This document shows, one piece after another, positions 15,991-25,792 of a DNA stretch of 46,051 nt. The notes under the pieces were generated by a model. The model saw only the letters and a list, made by a program, of their open reading frames with translations, made no database searches and was not told the DNA's origin. The stretch spans positions 1 through 46,051 of the forward strand of contig NZ_MJUW02000120.1 of the NCBI RefSeq assembly GCF_001753675.2. The letters are read 5' to 3'. The number at the start of each line of letters is the position of its first letter. Within the stretch, counting starts at the first letter, position 1. This stretch comes from Candidatus Brocadia sapporoensis. GTDB taxonomy: Bacteria; Planctomycetota; Brocadiia; Brocadiales; Brocadiaceae. The translations under genes and the position numbers were made by a program.

Positions 15991-17753
15991 GCAACGAATC
16001 AACCATTCCAACACCTGCAACACCCGATGTATGCACGATTGGCATTCTTGTAGATGGGGTCGAAATCCCCGGCAGATTTCATGTGTTGTCGGTTTCTGTG
16101 ACCAGAGAATTGAATCGTATTCCGGCTGCGGTAATCCAATTTCTGGATGGGGAGGCATCCAAATCTACCTTTGAGGCGAGCAACAGCGATCTTTTTATCC
16201 CCGGGAAAAAAATAGAGATACAGCTCGGTTATCGTTCGCAGAATAATTCGGTATTCAAAGGAATTGTTATTAAGAACGGCATCAGGATTCGTAAGAATGG
16301 AAGTTTTCTCACGGTAGAGTGCCGGGATGAATCCGTAAAAATGACCAGCGGCGCAAAGAGCCGCTATTTTACCGATAAAAAAGACAGTGAGATTATGGAA
16401 GAAATTATCGGCTCATACTCATTACAAAAGGAGGTAAAGCCTACTATACCTGACTTAAAAAACGTTACCCAATATAATTCCACAGACTGGGATTTCCTCC
16501 TGTGCCGGGCCGAAGCGAATGGTCAGGTCGTTATAGTAACCGATGGGAAAGTTGTTGTTACTCAACCAGACATTGGAGATGCGCCGGTGGTTAGCGTCAA
16601 ATTTGGAAATACGTTATTGGAATTGGATGCCGAAATAGATGCGCGGCGTCAAAGCAAAGGCGTTCTGGCGTCCAGTTGGAATCCTGCAGAACAAAAAGTT
16701 ACGGAGGCAAAGGCAAAAGAGCCTCCTGCAATGGACATCGGGAATCTTTCGCCGGAGAGTCTGGCTGACGTTATTGGCGGAGAAAAACTTGATATCAGGC
16801 ACGGGGGTACGCTTGGAGAGCCGGAGTTGCAGACCTGGGCAGATGGCCGGTTGATGAAGGAGCGTTTTGCAAAGGTGCGCGGCAGGGCAAAGTTTCAGGG
16901 TTTTGCTGAGGTATTACCGGGTAAAATCATTGAAGTAACCGGCATTGGCGAACGGTTTGAGGGGAAAATGTATGTCTCCGGCGTTCGTCACACGGTGACG
17001 GGCGGCAACTGGGAAACGGATGTTCAGTTTGGATTGAGCACAGAATTATTCGTCGAAACGTATAACCTGCGCCCTTTGCCTGCCGCTGGCTTAATTCCCG
17101 CGGTGGGAGGTCTGCAAATTGGGATTGTTACAGCGCTGGAAAACGATCCGGATGGTGAGGAAAGGATTAAAGTGCGGCTTCCTTTAGTCAGTGTTGCCGA
17201 AGAGGGTGTCTGGGCTCGTATTGCCACACTGGATGCCGGGAAAGGACGGGGCACTTTTTTCCGTCCCGAAATTGGCGACGAGGTGGTAGTGGGATTCCTC
17301 AATGATGACCCGCGTCATCCTGTAGTGCTGGGGATGTGCCACAGCAGCGCCAAACCGACCCCTGAACCGGCAAAAGATGATAATCACAGGAAGGGCTATG
17401 TCAGCCGCGAAAAAATGGAATTTATCTTTGATGACGAAAAAAAAGTTGTAGTGCTTGGAACACCGGGAGGAAACAAAATCACCTTGTCGGAGGAGGACAA
17501 GGCTGTCATTGTTGAAGATCAAAATGGAAATAAGATAACGTTAAACGACAGCGGGATAAAAATCGAGAGCAGCAAAGATATTCTGATGAAAGCCGCCAAA
17601 GACATTAAGATTGAGGGCATGAATATCGACGTAAAAGCCCAAACTGCCTTCAAGGCTGCCGGAACAGCCAGCGCCGAGGTTTCCGGTGCAAGTACGACAT
17701 TAAAGGGAAGTGCCACAACCGTGATACAGGGCGGGGTTGTTCAAATCAATTGA
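15987..17753 (+). CDS. VgrG-like central spike (Afp8-like, gp27-gp5 fusion)
   Basis: The 588-residue protein has a gp27-like N-terminal half (about 1-360). A gp5-type OB fold follows at about 372-460 (G-I-V-T-A-L-E-N-D-P-D-G, then F-F-R-P-E-I-G-D-E-V-V-V-G-F, D-P-R-H-P-V-V-L-G). The C-terminal beta-helix needle has repeated short strands (K-I-T-L-S, K-I-T-L-N, I-K-I-E-S). No lysozyme or effector domain is attached. It starts at GTG 15987, overlapping the LysM gene stop. The trimer forms the puncturing device capped by the PAAR protein. A 243-bp gap separates it from PAAR, although the two are functionally paired. Confidence 0.95.
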   Translation: MSNESTIPTPATPDVCTIGILVDGVEIPGRFHVLSVSVTRELNRIPAAVIQFLDGEASKSTFEASNSDLFIPGKKIEIQLGYRSQNNSVFKGIVIKNGIRIRKNGSFLTVECRDESVKMTSGAKSRYFTDKKDSEIMEEIIGSYSLQKEVKPTIPDLKNVTQYNSTDWDFLLCRAEANGQVVIVTDGKVVVTQPDIGDAPVVSVKFGNTLLELDAEIDARRQSKGVLASSWNPAEQKVTEAKAKEPPAMDIGNLSPESLADVIGGEKLDIRHGGTLGEPELQTWADGRLMKERFAKVRGRAKFQGFAEVLPGKIIEVTGIGERFEGKMYVSGVRHTVTGGNWETDVQFGLSTELFVETYNLRPLPAAGLIPAVGGLQIGIVTALENDPDGEERIKVRLPLVSVAEEGVWARIATLDAGKGRGTFFRPEIGDEVVVGFLNDDPRHPVVLGMCHSSAKPTPEPAKDDNHRKGYVSREKMEFIFDDEKKVVVLGTPGGNKITLSEEDKAVIVEDQNGNKITLNDSGIKIESSKDILMKAAKDIKIEGMNIDVKAQTAFKAAGTASAEVSGASTTLKGSATTVIQGGVVQIN

Positions 17754-17901
17754 TTCGACAATAGGGTTTTCTGAAAATAGATTTGACGTTTTTTAGCGAG
17801 AAATATGAATTAATTAGGCCTTCGGCGACGTACCTCCCTGTTTCTCCCACGTTTACGGGGAGATTATGGGGGGCATTGAAATTCCTATACGGTAAAATTA
17901 A

Positions 17902-17930
17902 CCCTGTCAGGGTTTAAAACCCTGACAGGG
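17902..17930. repeat. 14-bp perfect palindrome, CCTGACAGGG type
   Basis: CCCTGTCAGGGTTT (17902-17915) and AAACCCTGACAGGG (17917-17930) are exact inverted copies around one A. The palindrome lies in the 243-bp gap between the spike and PAAR genes. A weaker hairpin (TCTCCC..GGGAGA) lies about 55 bp upstream of it. There is no T run. It resembles repetitive extragenic palindromes and might alter mRNA stability at this junction. Confidence 0.6.
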
Positions 17931-17996
17931 CAGACTCACATATTTCGTGATTCTGATTTGCCTTTTCCGACTTGTTATGGTTAGGAGTAAGTATAT

Positions 17997-18266
17997 ATGA
18001 TGCCTGCAGCGCGTGTAACCGACATAATTGTCAGTACAGCAACCATGGGGGCTCCAACTCCGATTATTCCGCCGGGTGCGCCAACGGTTTTGATCGGAGG
18101 GCTTTCGGCGGCGCGTATGGGCGATACGTGCGGCGTAGACGCCATTGTGAAAGGTTCAGCCACCGTGATGATCGGAGGAATGCCAGCCGCCAGAGTTGCG
18201 GATATAACTGCATCAGGCGGCGCCATAATACCACCTGGAGCGCTAACGGTATTGATTGGAGGATAG
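17997..18266 (+). CDS. PAAR-domain spike tip (Afp10-like)
   Basis: The 89-residue protein begins M-P-A-A-R-V-T-D and repeats the PAAR pattern V-L-I-G-G-x-x-A-A-R three times in compact form. PAAR proteins sharpen the VgrG spike and in many families bind Zn with three His and one Cys. Here there is no His at all and only one Cys (C45), so metal binding in the standard way is unlikely. There is no extension to carry an effector domain. AGGAG at 17983-17987 supports ATG 17997. The gp25-like gene follows after 3 bp. Confidence 0.92.
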   Translation: MMPAARVTDIIVSTATMGAPTPIIPPGAPTVLIGGLSAARMGDTCGVDAIVKGSATVMIGGMPAARVADITASGGAIIPPGALTVLIGG

Positions 18267-18269
18267 TGC

Positions 18270-18713
18270 ATGAACAAAGAATTTCTGGGACGTGGATGGT
18301 CTTTCCCCCCCTCATTCCACCGAACCTTCAAGGGCGTGGAAATGCTGGAACAGGAGGCTGATATTGTATCCAGCCTCGAAGTGCTCCTCAGCACTGCTCA
18401 AGGAGAGCGGGTGATGCAGCCACAATACGGCTGTAATCTGGAAGAACTGGTCTTTGAGAGTCTGGACACGCGCATGAAGACCCTGATGGCGGATAAAGTG
18501 GAGTCTGCCATTCTTTACCACGAACCGCGTATAGAATTGGAAAAAGTGAGCCTGGATGAAAGCCGTGAGCTAGAGGGAGTTGTCCTGATAGAAGTTATCT
18601 ACCGGGTGAAATCGACCAATTCACGATTTAATTTTGTTTATCCCTACTACAAATTAGAGGGAACGGACATTAATCTTACAACAACGATTAACCTTCTGCC
18701 TGATAAAGATTGA
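18270..18713 (+). CDS. gp25-like baseplate wedge protein (Afp9-like)
   Basis: The 147-residue protein belongs to the GPW/gp25 family. It has a G-W-S-F-P-P-S-F near residues 9-16, the conserved L-L-S-T-A-Q-G-E-R-V-M-Q-P-Q-Y-G-C block and an acidic E-E-L-V-F-E-S helix. These proteins join the sheath to the baseplate wedge and help trigger contraction. The PAAR and wedge genes lie 3 bp apart and the next baseplate gene starts 1 bp after, so this is a tight sub-operon. Confidence 0.94.
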   Translation: MNKEFLGRGWSFPPSFHRTFKGVEMLEQEADIVSSLEVLLSTAQGERVMQPQYGCNLEELVFESLDTRMKTLMADKVESAILYHEPRIELEKVSLDESRELEGVVLIEVIYRVKSTNSRFNFVYPYYKLEGTDINLTTTINLLPDKD

Positions 18714-18714
18714 T

Positions 18715-21700
18715 ATGAGCAATGCCACGAACTGTTTACAAAATACGGACTCATTGAAGCTTATCCTCGAAGGCACAAGTCAGGAACAACGCTTTCCTCC
18801 GGCGCTCGATCCTGCATACGCCCCTGTGGACGAACGCACCGTTGCTCATCGCATGGTCTTCGCTCAGGCATATGCCGCCTACCTGAAATACTACAATTCT
18901 AACAACGTCTGGGAAGGCGATTGGCAGGCATTTTTTAACAATGATGTGTCGGTGTTACTTGCCGTTGCAGCAGTGCAGGATGTGGATAATTATAGATCCA
19001 ATATAAAAGGATATTTTGATTTTTTAAAAAACCGTGACAAGCAATCAAAAGAACAAGAATTAAAAGACACTTTAGGCTGTCTCTTCAGTTGCGCCGGCAC
19101 CCTTGCCAAACAGTTGGATGTGCTGAAAGAGGGGTTGCCAGTCGAAATTCCCCTCAAAGTTGCCCTGCAGAATCTGATACAAAATCAATTATCACAGGCG
19201 TTCAATAAAATGATGCTATACTACCGGGATGGATTAAACCCAGCACCATCACCTCCTCCGAATGCACCTTATTTTGAAGATAAAGAACCCACCTTCAGCA
19301 TTATGGGGGCAAAGATAACATTCGAGGACGTAATCAAAAAACAGGGACTTTCAAAGGATTGGATTCCAAAAGAAGACAGCGCAACAGAATGGGCCGATTA
19401 TCTCAATCATATAAACGATCTGTCTAAATATCCTTCGACTCCAATTTACGGTAGCGGTAACACTATTTTTGATCGTGTTAACCATATTGCCACGCACAAT
19501 CTCTTTACTTCTATATTTGACCAGTTTCTGAAAGTCTATGCCCGTATTGTTAAGGAAGCAGGACTGGCATTGGAAAAAACCTTTACCGAATGGGATCGCC
19601 ATGAGCCGCATTATGCGCTGTTTCTTGCCTTCCTGCGGTTGTTTGAATTCGCCCGTACGGAAATGAATACGCTTACAGGAAGGCACCTGGATTTTTATTA
19701 CCGGGAAATTCTTCGTCTCAAGGAAAAAGCCGCTGAACCGGGACATGCGCATCTGCTGGTCGAACTGGCAAAACAGATTAGCGTCTATGAATTCAAAAAA
19801 GGTGTACTGTTCAAGGCAGGGAAAGATGATCTCGGTAAAGACGCTTATTTTGCAAATGATTACGATTTTGTCGCAAACCAGGCAAAGGTAATGGAATTGA
19901 AAACGATTTACCGGCATGGCGAAGAAAAGGTGGGAAAAGCACAGTCCGGTATACATCAGGGCAGATTGTATGCCTCCCCGGTCGCCAATTCCGATGATGG
20001 AATCGGGGCGGAACTGACTTCCGTAGACAAGTCCTGGCATCCCTTTCACAACAAGATCTATCAGGACGGGGCTCTGTTGGAAATCAAAATGCCGCATGCG
20101 GAAATCGGTTTTGCTATTGCCTCGCATTATTTGTTGATGGCAGGGGGGACCCGAACAATTACGGCCAAGTTTACGACAACATCTCTGCCTAACAATTTGA
20201 ATTTATCCACGGAGGATATAGATTGTTTCTTAACCACAGAAAAAGAGTGGTTTGCAGGCAAGGTCTCGGAATTTAATAAAGAAAGTGGCAGTAGCCTAAA
20301 ATTAAAAATCGAGTTGTCCGGCGCGGATCCAGCCATAACGCCTTATTTAGCTAAGGTGCACGGCTATAACTTCGCCACCAATCTGCCGGTATTATTGGTA
20401 AAACTAAAGCATAGGGATGATTCTCCATATCTCTACCCTCAACTTCAAGATGTCGTTGTAAATCAGATCGATCTTACAGTGGATGTCAAACGGCTGAAAA
20501 ATCTTGCTGTTTCCAATGACTTCGGTCCGGTGGATATCTCTAAACCATTTCAGCCATTTGGTGCATCACCGGTGGAAAATAGCGCTTTAATCATCGGCTC
20601 GAAAGAGGTCTTTCAAAAAACGCTGGCTGCCACGGTTAAGGTGGAGTGGCAAAGTGACCCTGCTCCGTTTAATAATAAAACGGTTAATGTTAAAACCGAT
20701 TATCTTCTGGCTGGAGTGTGGCAACCGCCCAGCATTCCAGAGCCAACAACAACAATAACGAGTAGTTCGTTCCCCTTATTGGGCGGAGGCTATAGTCCGT
20801 ACATCGATGCCCCCGATTTATCGGAATCAGTGCATTACAATTCTTCCTCCAGACATGGCTTTGTTAGGCTGAAATTAGACAATGATTTTGGTCAGAATGA
20901 GTATGAACAGGCATTGAGTGCTTATATAAAAAAAGTTGTTGATAAAACTCTCACAGATAACGATATTAAACCACTACCGCCAATCGGCCCCTTCGTGACA
21001 GAACTAACACTGGATTACACAGCAACACAATCAATAACCCTCAACAATGCAAACAAATCTAATTTTGATGAACGTCAGGCACGATTCTTTCATGTCGCTT
21101 CCTTCGGATACGCCGAACAACACCCGTTTCTTAATTTAGCAAACAAAGTTTTCCTTCTCCCGCAGTTCTGCTTTTGGCGTGATGGCGCTGTCAGCAGTAG
21201 TGAAGCAGAATTATATATCGGCCTTACCGATCTCAAGCCGCCACAGAACCTTGCTCTGCTCTTCCAGGTGGCAGACGGCACAGCCGATCCTCTATCGAAA
21301 AAGCCCGATCCGCATATCCATTGGAGTTACCTGCGTGGCAATGAATGGATACCCTTTGCCAAAGATGAAATGGAAGATAAGACCGGCGGACTCCTCAATT
21401 CTGGCATCATTACCTTTGCCCTGCCCCGGGATGCATCGGATACCAATACCCTGTTGACAGCCGGGATGCACTGGCTACGGGCGGCAGTGGCATCCGGAAG
21501 TGACGCCGTATGCCGGTTGCGACTGGTAGCGGCTCAGGCTCTGAAGGCCACTTTTACGGACAAAGGCAATGATCCAACCTTTCCGGCTAAAGCGCTGGAA
21601 TCAGGGACCATCAGTAAACTGGACCAGCCCGACGCCGCAGTCAAAAAAATCACGCAGCCCTTTGCTACCTTCGGCGGAAGAGGAAAGGAAGACTCTAAGG

Positions 21701-22422
21701 CATTTTATACCCGAGTCAGCGAACGACTGCGTCACAAGGACCGCGGCATTACCCTGTGGGACTATGAGCGGTTGATATTGGATGCGTTCCCGCAAATCTA
21801 TAAGGTTAAATGCCTGAATCACCTGCAGTATGAGCCAGACGAAAGCGGAAAAGGTGTTTACAGGGAACTTGCCCCCGGTCACGTCACGATCATCACCATT
21901 CCAGGCCAGCAGGTCCGCAACCTCCGTGACCCATTCAGGCCTTACACGAGCCTGGGACTTCTTGAGGAAATAGGCGCTTTCCTGAGTAAGCGTTTATCAT
22001 GTTTTGTCACGCTCCATGTCAGAAATCCGGAGTTTGAAGAGGTCCTTGTTAAATGTAGAGTCCACTTGAACACCGGTCTTGATGAGACTTTTTATGTAGA
22101 AAAACTGCAGGAAGCCATTACCCGTTTCCTCTCTCCCTGGGCCTTCCCAGGCGGTGGCAGCCCTTCCTTTGGTGGGAAAGTCTATAAATCGGTGCTGATC
22201 AACTTTGTGGAAGACCTGCCGTATGTGGATTATGTGACAGATTTTCAGCTATTCCACTCTTTCAATGACTTCCATGGCAATCCGCAGACAATAGAAAAGG
22301 ATGAGGTTGAGGGATCGAGGGCCGTTTCCATCCTGGTTTCTGCCAGAAAACATGTTATTGACGCAATTAACCCCGTCGTGGCGGAAACGCCCGGGGAGAA
22401 ATGTCCGTGTGAGGCAACATGA
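18715..22422 (+). CDS. Large baseplate protein (Afp11-like, baseplate J-type)
   Basis: The 1235-residue protein matches the Afp11/Pvc11 class of baseplate wedge components in size and order. The clearest family part is near the C-terminus (about residues 985-1150: F-Y-x-R-V-S-E-R-L-R-H-K-D-R-G, W-D-Y-E-R-L-I-L-D-A-F-P-Q-I). This resembles the baseplate J-like fold of T4 gp6-type proteins. The N-terminal 600 residues are helical and specific to eCIS. There is no TM segment. Its ATG is 1 bp after the gp25 gene and its end overlaps the next gene by four bases (ATGA). Its wedge subunits surround the spike and set the contraction trigger. Confidence 0.9.
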   Translation: MSNATNCLQNTDSLKLILEGTSQEQRFPPALDPAYAPVDERTVAHRMVFAQAYAAYLKYYNSNNVWEGDWQAFFNNDVSVLLAVAAVQDVDNYRSNIKGYFDFLKNRDKQSKEQELKDTLGCLFSCAGTLAKQLDVLKEGLPVEIPLKVALQNLIQNQLSQAFNKMMLYYRDGLNPAPSPPPNAPYFEDKEPTFSIMGAKITFEDVIKKQGLSKDWIPKEDSATEWADYLNHINDLSKYPSTPIYGSGNTIFDRVNHIATHNLFTSIFDQFLKVYARIVKEAGLALEKTFTEWDRHEPHYALFLAFLRLFEFARTEMNTLTGRHLDFYYREILRLKEKAAEPGHAHLLVELAKQISVYEFKKGVLFKAGKDDLGKDAYFANDYDFVANQAKVMELKTIYRHGEEKVGKAQSGIHQGRLYASPVANSDDGIGAELTSVDKSWHPFHNKIYQDGALLEIKMPHAEIGFAIASHYLLMAGGTRTITAKFTTTSLPNNLNLSTEDIDCFLTTEKEWFAGKVSEFNKESGSSLKLKIELSGADPAITPYLAKVHGYNFATNLPVLLVKLKHRDDSPYLYPQLQDVVVNQIDLTVDVKRLKNLAVSNDFGPVDISKPFQPFGASPVENSALIIGSKEVFQKTLAATVKVEWQSDPAPFNNKTVNVKTDYLLAGVWQPPSIPEPTTTITSSSFPLLGGGYSPYIDAPDLSESVHYNSSSRHGFVRLKLDNDFGQNEYEQALSAYIKKVVDKTLTDNDIKPLPPIGPFVTELTLDYTATQSITLNNANKSNFDERQARFFHVASFGYAEQHPFLNLANKVFLLPQFCFWRDGAVSSSEAELYIGLTDLKPPQNLALLFQVADGTADPLSKKPDPHIHWSYLRGNEWIPFAKDEMEDKTGGLLNSGIITFALPRDASDTNTLLTAGMHWLRAAVASGSDAVCRLRLVAAQALKATFTDKGNDPTFPAKALESGTISKLDQPDAAVKKITQPFATFGGRGKEDSKAFYTRVSERLRHKDRGITLWDYERLILDAFPQIYKVKCLNHLQYEPDESGKGVYRELAPGHVTIITIPGQQVRNLRDPFRPYTSLGLLEEIGAFLSKRLSCFVTLHVRNPEFEEVLVKCRVHLNTGLDETFYVEKLQEAITRFLSPWAFPGGGSPSFGGKVYKSVLINFVEDLPYVDYVTDFQLFHSFNDFHGNPQTIEKDEVEGSRAVSILVSARKHVIDAINPVVAETPGEKCPCEAT

Positions 22423-25400
22423 GCGAACTATCTAAAACCATACCAAAACATTATGAATTGAAACCTGCGCAGGATTTCTACCGCCTCCGCAGGGAGGGAA
22501 TTGCCTTTATTGAGCAGATGGGCAGTTCTCTGTGGACGGATTATAATATCCATGATCCGGGGATTACCATCCTGGAGGCGCTCTGTTATGCCCTTACGGA
22601 TATTGCTTATCGTGCGGGCTGGGATATCAATGACCTACTGACGCCGGAACCGAATAAACCTTTCTCAAAACAGGCTTTTTTTACGGCAAGGGAAATTTTA
22701 ACCGTAAATCCCTGGACGCCGGATGATTTTCGGCGGCTGCTCATTGATCTGGAATCCGTGCGGAATGCCTGGGTTTTCTGCAAGAAATGCGCGTGCGACG
22801 TCTCTTATTATGCATGGTGCGAGAAAGACCAGTTGAAACTGTCGTACCAGAAGCCGGAACCACAACTGTCCTTACAGACTAAAAAAGTTGAACCTCAGGG
22901 TTTATATGATGTGCTTCTTGAATTGGAAGCCGACCCGGAACTGGGCGACCTGAATGATCAGAAGGTCGAATATGCCACAGTTGTTCCTGATAAAAATGAC
23001 AAGAACCATCCTGTCACTATAGAATTGCGTTTCCCCAAGCAAAGCATTGAAAATAGCGAGGAATGGGAATCGTTTCAAAACGATTCAGCAGACTTCACCG
23101 TAACCAAAATGCGGCTTGGCGCAACAAAAACCTATGATGTGTTTACCGACCCAAGCCTGAAAACGGATAATGAGAGAGATGAATATCTACGCAGGCATTG
23201 GAGAGGTATATTTTACCTTGACCTCGAAATTCAATCTTTCACCAGGCTCTTCACCATAGAAAATGTAACCATGCGTCTGTTCAGCGATACGGTTGCGCGA
23301 CAAGCTCTGACCGCTGCATACATGAAAGTTCTATTCATTGATAACAATGTGGGCAACATTGTTATCCGGCGTTATCGCGATAAGACGAAGAAAGCGAAAA
23401 AATCTATCGCAAGTGCAAAGGCTGCATTGCACAATCATCGCAACCTTGATGAGGATTATTGCAAGGTTAGGGTCGTCAATCTTGAAGATGTCGCCGTTTG
23501 TGCTGATGTGGAGGTCAAGCCAGATGCGGATATCGAATGGGTGCAGGCACGCATCTGGTTTGAGATCGAACGGTATTTCAATCCGCCGGTGCCGTTTTAC
23601 ACCTTACAGGAATTGATGGATGCCGGAGAACCGGTGGAAGAAATATTCAACGGGCCGGAGCTTAACAGCGGATTTATGAAAGGAAAGGATCTGGACGCTG
23701 CCTCATTGAAATCCGTACTGCGGGTTTCTGATATTATCAACCTTTTGATGGATATTGATGGAGTAATTGCTGTTAACCAGTTGCAACTGGTTAAGTACGA
23801 TGCCGAGGGTAATATCGTCAAAGGCGCCGCTGATCCATCCTGGAGCAGCGATGGAAAACCTGTTTTTGATGCCAGCATAACCAGCGCATCCTGGCTGCTG
23901 TATATCAGCGACCAGCATCAGCCAAGGCTTTATGTGAATGGCTCGCATTTCCTCTTTTATAAAAACGGACTCCCTTTCCGGTCGCACATGGATGAGGCCA
24001 GAGACACCCTTACCCAACTGCGCGGCGAGGCAGAACGCCCAAAGGTAAAAAGTGCGCCGAATGACTTACCGGTCCCTGCGGGTAAATATCGCAATCCCGA
24101 TGATTATTTTCCGGTTCAATACAGCTTTCCTTTGACTTATGGCATAGGTCCTGACGGGTTGCCGTCTCATGCTTCCGATGAGCGGAGGGCGCAGGCAAAA
24201 CAGTTGAAGGCGTATTTGATGGTCTTCGAGCAACTGCTGGGTGATGCACTCACGCAACTGGCTCATACTGCCGAGCTATTTTCCATCGACACCGGAGTTA
24301 CGCGCACGTATTTCGTAAAAGAATTTAAAGAAGCGCTGATAAAGGGCTTTGATGAGATTAAGAAAGGGCTTGATAAAAACGCTGTGGAAGGCATTGCCGA
24401 AACGTCACAGGAGTTTCAGGAACGACGAAACCGGTTCCTGGACCACATCATGGCCCGATTCGGTGAACAGTTTGGTGAATATGCATTGCTGCTCACCAAT
24501 CTGGAAGGCCAACAGGTGGCGCTCAAGGATTTGGTCGAAGACAAGATTGCATTCCTCAATGCCTATCCGTTCATTAGCCGTGATCGGGCGAAGGCCTTTG
24601 ATTATACAAAACCACCTGCATCTGACGATGTTCCGGCCTTGAAGAAACGTATCGGCCTGTTGCTTGGTCTTCCCGATTTGAGATTCATTGTGGTAGAGCA
24701 TCTGTTGCTGCGTCCCAAATTCCCTGGCGATGCGCTCTATCCTGTCTGTGCGGATGGCACCTGCAAAACGTGTGGCGACGAGGACCCCTACTCTTTCCGG
24801 CTGACCTTTGTAATGCCTGGCTGGATAAAGCCGTTCAATATAAATATGGAGATGCGGGATTTTGCAGACAGGACCATCAGGCAGGAAACGCCCGCGCACC
24901 TCCTGGGCAAGATATGCTGGGTCGATAACAATGGTTTTGACGAAGACCTCTGTGATCCGGTCATCGGAGAACTAGCGGAGCTATTGGAAGGGGAGGGGCA
25001 GACAGGCGAGGGGGAAAGTCCCTCCGAAACCGATGCATGTGAGTGCGCTATAGACATCTATACGGAATTCAGGAAGGTCTTCAGAGAATGGTACAAAGAC
25101 AAAACCCTGGACTACATTCACCCCGATCCCTTGAAAAAGGACTTGGAAATGGAATTTAGTATGAAGATGAAGCCCAATGACATTTCTTGCACCACTCTTT
25201 CAGATCCCTTGTGGACTGAAATTCAGACAAAAATGGTTGAGCATTTCCAATGGGTAGCATTCAATGAATGGCAGTTCAATAGGTTTGAAGATGCCTGGGA
25301 CAAGTGGTTAGAGGCCAATGCAAAAATCGACTGGATGGAAGAACGCTTGCATGAGCGCGTAGCGGCAATTCTTGCAAAGAAGCTGGTGTCTATTTCTGAT

Positions 25401-25781
25401 ACCCAAGAATCCACAGAAGAGGCATTGTGCAAATGCGCCGCTGCCATTTTAACGCAGTGCGGCATGGAATTTCATACTTGGTTTGAGAACAATTTTACTG
25501 CGGGAAGAACTCCCGATGAATTTACCCCTGCATTTGAACTCCCTGATTTGGCGTTATGCAAAGACCTTACTTTTAACGACTGGAATAGCGTCGTTAAAGA
25601 AATAAAATTTATGCTGAAAGACAGATACGATAAATATAAAGAAGTCTCTTACCGCCTTCGGGTTGTGGTGGATCTGCTCGGCAGATTGAGCAATATTTAT
25701 CCTGCAGCTACCCTGCACGATTGTGAAGAGGGCAATGATCAAAACCCGGTACGCCTGGGAAAAACAGCTTTAGGAAATTGA
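22419..25781 (+). CDS. Large baseplate protein (Afp12-like)
   Basis: The 1120-residue protein carries the Afp12/gp6-like signature W-T-D-Y-N-I-H-D-P-G-I-T-I-L-E-A-L at about residues 39-55. It has a second conserved part near 570-600 (F-P-L-T-Y-G-I-G, then A-Q-A-K-Q-L-K-A-Y-L-M-V-F-E-Q-L-L). A Cys-rich loop near 773-782 (C-A-D-G-T-C-K-T-C) could bind metal. The last 250 residues are helical and more variable. It pairs with the preceding Afp11-like protein as the wedge heterodimer. Its start overlaps that gene's stop (ATGA), a sign of coupled translation. Confidence 0.9.
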   Translation: MSELSKTIPKHYELKPAQDFYRLRREGIAFIEQMGSSLWTDYNIHDPGITILEALCYALTDIAYRAGWDINDLLTPEPNKPFSKQAFFTAREILTVNPWTPDDFRRLLIDLESVRNAWVFCKKCACDVSYYAWCEKDQLKLSYQKPEPQLSLQTKKVEPQGLYDVLLELEADPELGDLNDQKVEYATVVPDKNDKNHPVTIELRFPKQSIENSEEWESFQNDSADFTVTKMRLGATKTYDVFTDPSLKTDNERDEYLRRHWRGIFYLDLEIQSFTRLFTIENVTMRLFSDTVARQALTAAYMKVLFIDNNVGNIVIRRYRDKTKKAKKSIASAKAALHNHRNLDEDYCKVRVVNLEDVAVCADVEVKPDADIEWVQARIWFEIERYFNPPVPFYTLQELMDAGEPVEEIFNGPELNSGFMKGKDLDAASLKSVLRVSDIINLLMDIDGVIAVNQLQLVKYDAEGNIVKGAADPSWSSDGKPVFDASITSASWLLYISDQHQPRLYVNGSHFLFYKNGLPFRSHMDEARDTLTQLRGEAERPKVKSAPNDLPVPAGKYRNPDDYFPVQYSFPLTYGIGPDGLPSHASDERRAQAKQLKAYLMVFEQLLGDALTQLAHTAELFSIDTGVTRTYFVKEFKEALIKGFDEIKKGLDKNAVEGIAETSQEFQERRNRFLDHIMARFGEQFGEYALLLTNLEGQQVALKDLVEDKIAFLNAYPFISRDRAKAFDYTKPPASDDVPALKKRIGLLLGLPDLRFIVVEHLLLRPKFPGDALYPVCADGTCKTCGDEDPYSFRLTFVMPGWIKPFNINMEMRDFADRTIRQETPAHLLGKICWVDNNGFDEDLCDPVIGELAELLEGEGQTGEGESPSETDACECAIDIYTEFRKVFREWYKDKTLDYIHPDPLKKDLEMEFSMKMKPNDISCTTLSDPLWTEIQTKMVEHFQWVAFNEWQFNRFEDAWDKWLEANAKIDWMEERLHERVAAILAKKLVSISDTQESTEEALCKCAAAILTQCGMEFHTWFENNFTAGRTPDEFTPAFELPDLALCKDLTFNDWNSVVKEIKFMLKDRYDKYKEVSYRLRVVVDLLGRLSNIYPAATLHDCEEGNDQNPVRLGKTALGN

Positions 25782-25792
25782 CGGAGGTATTT

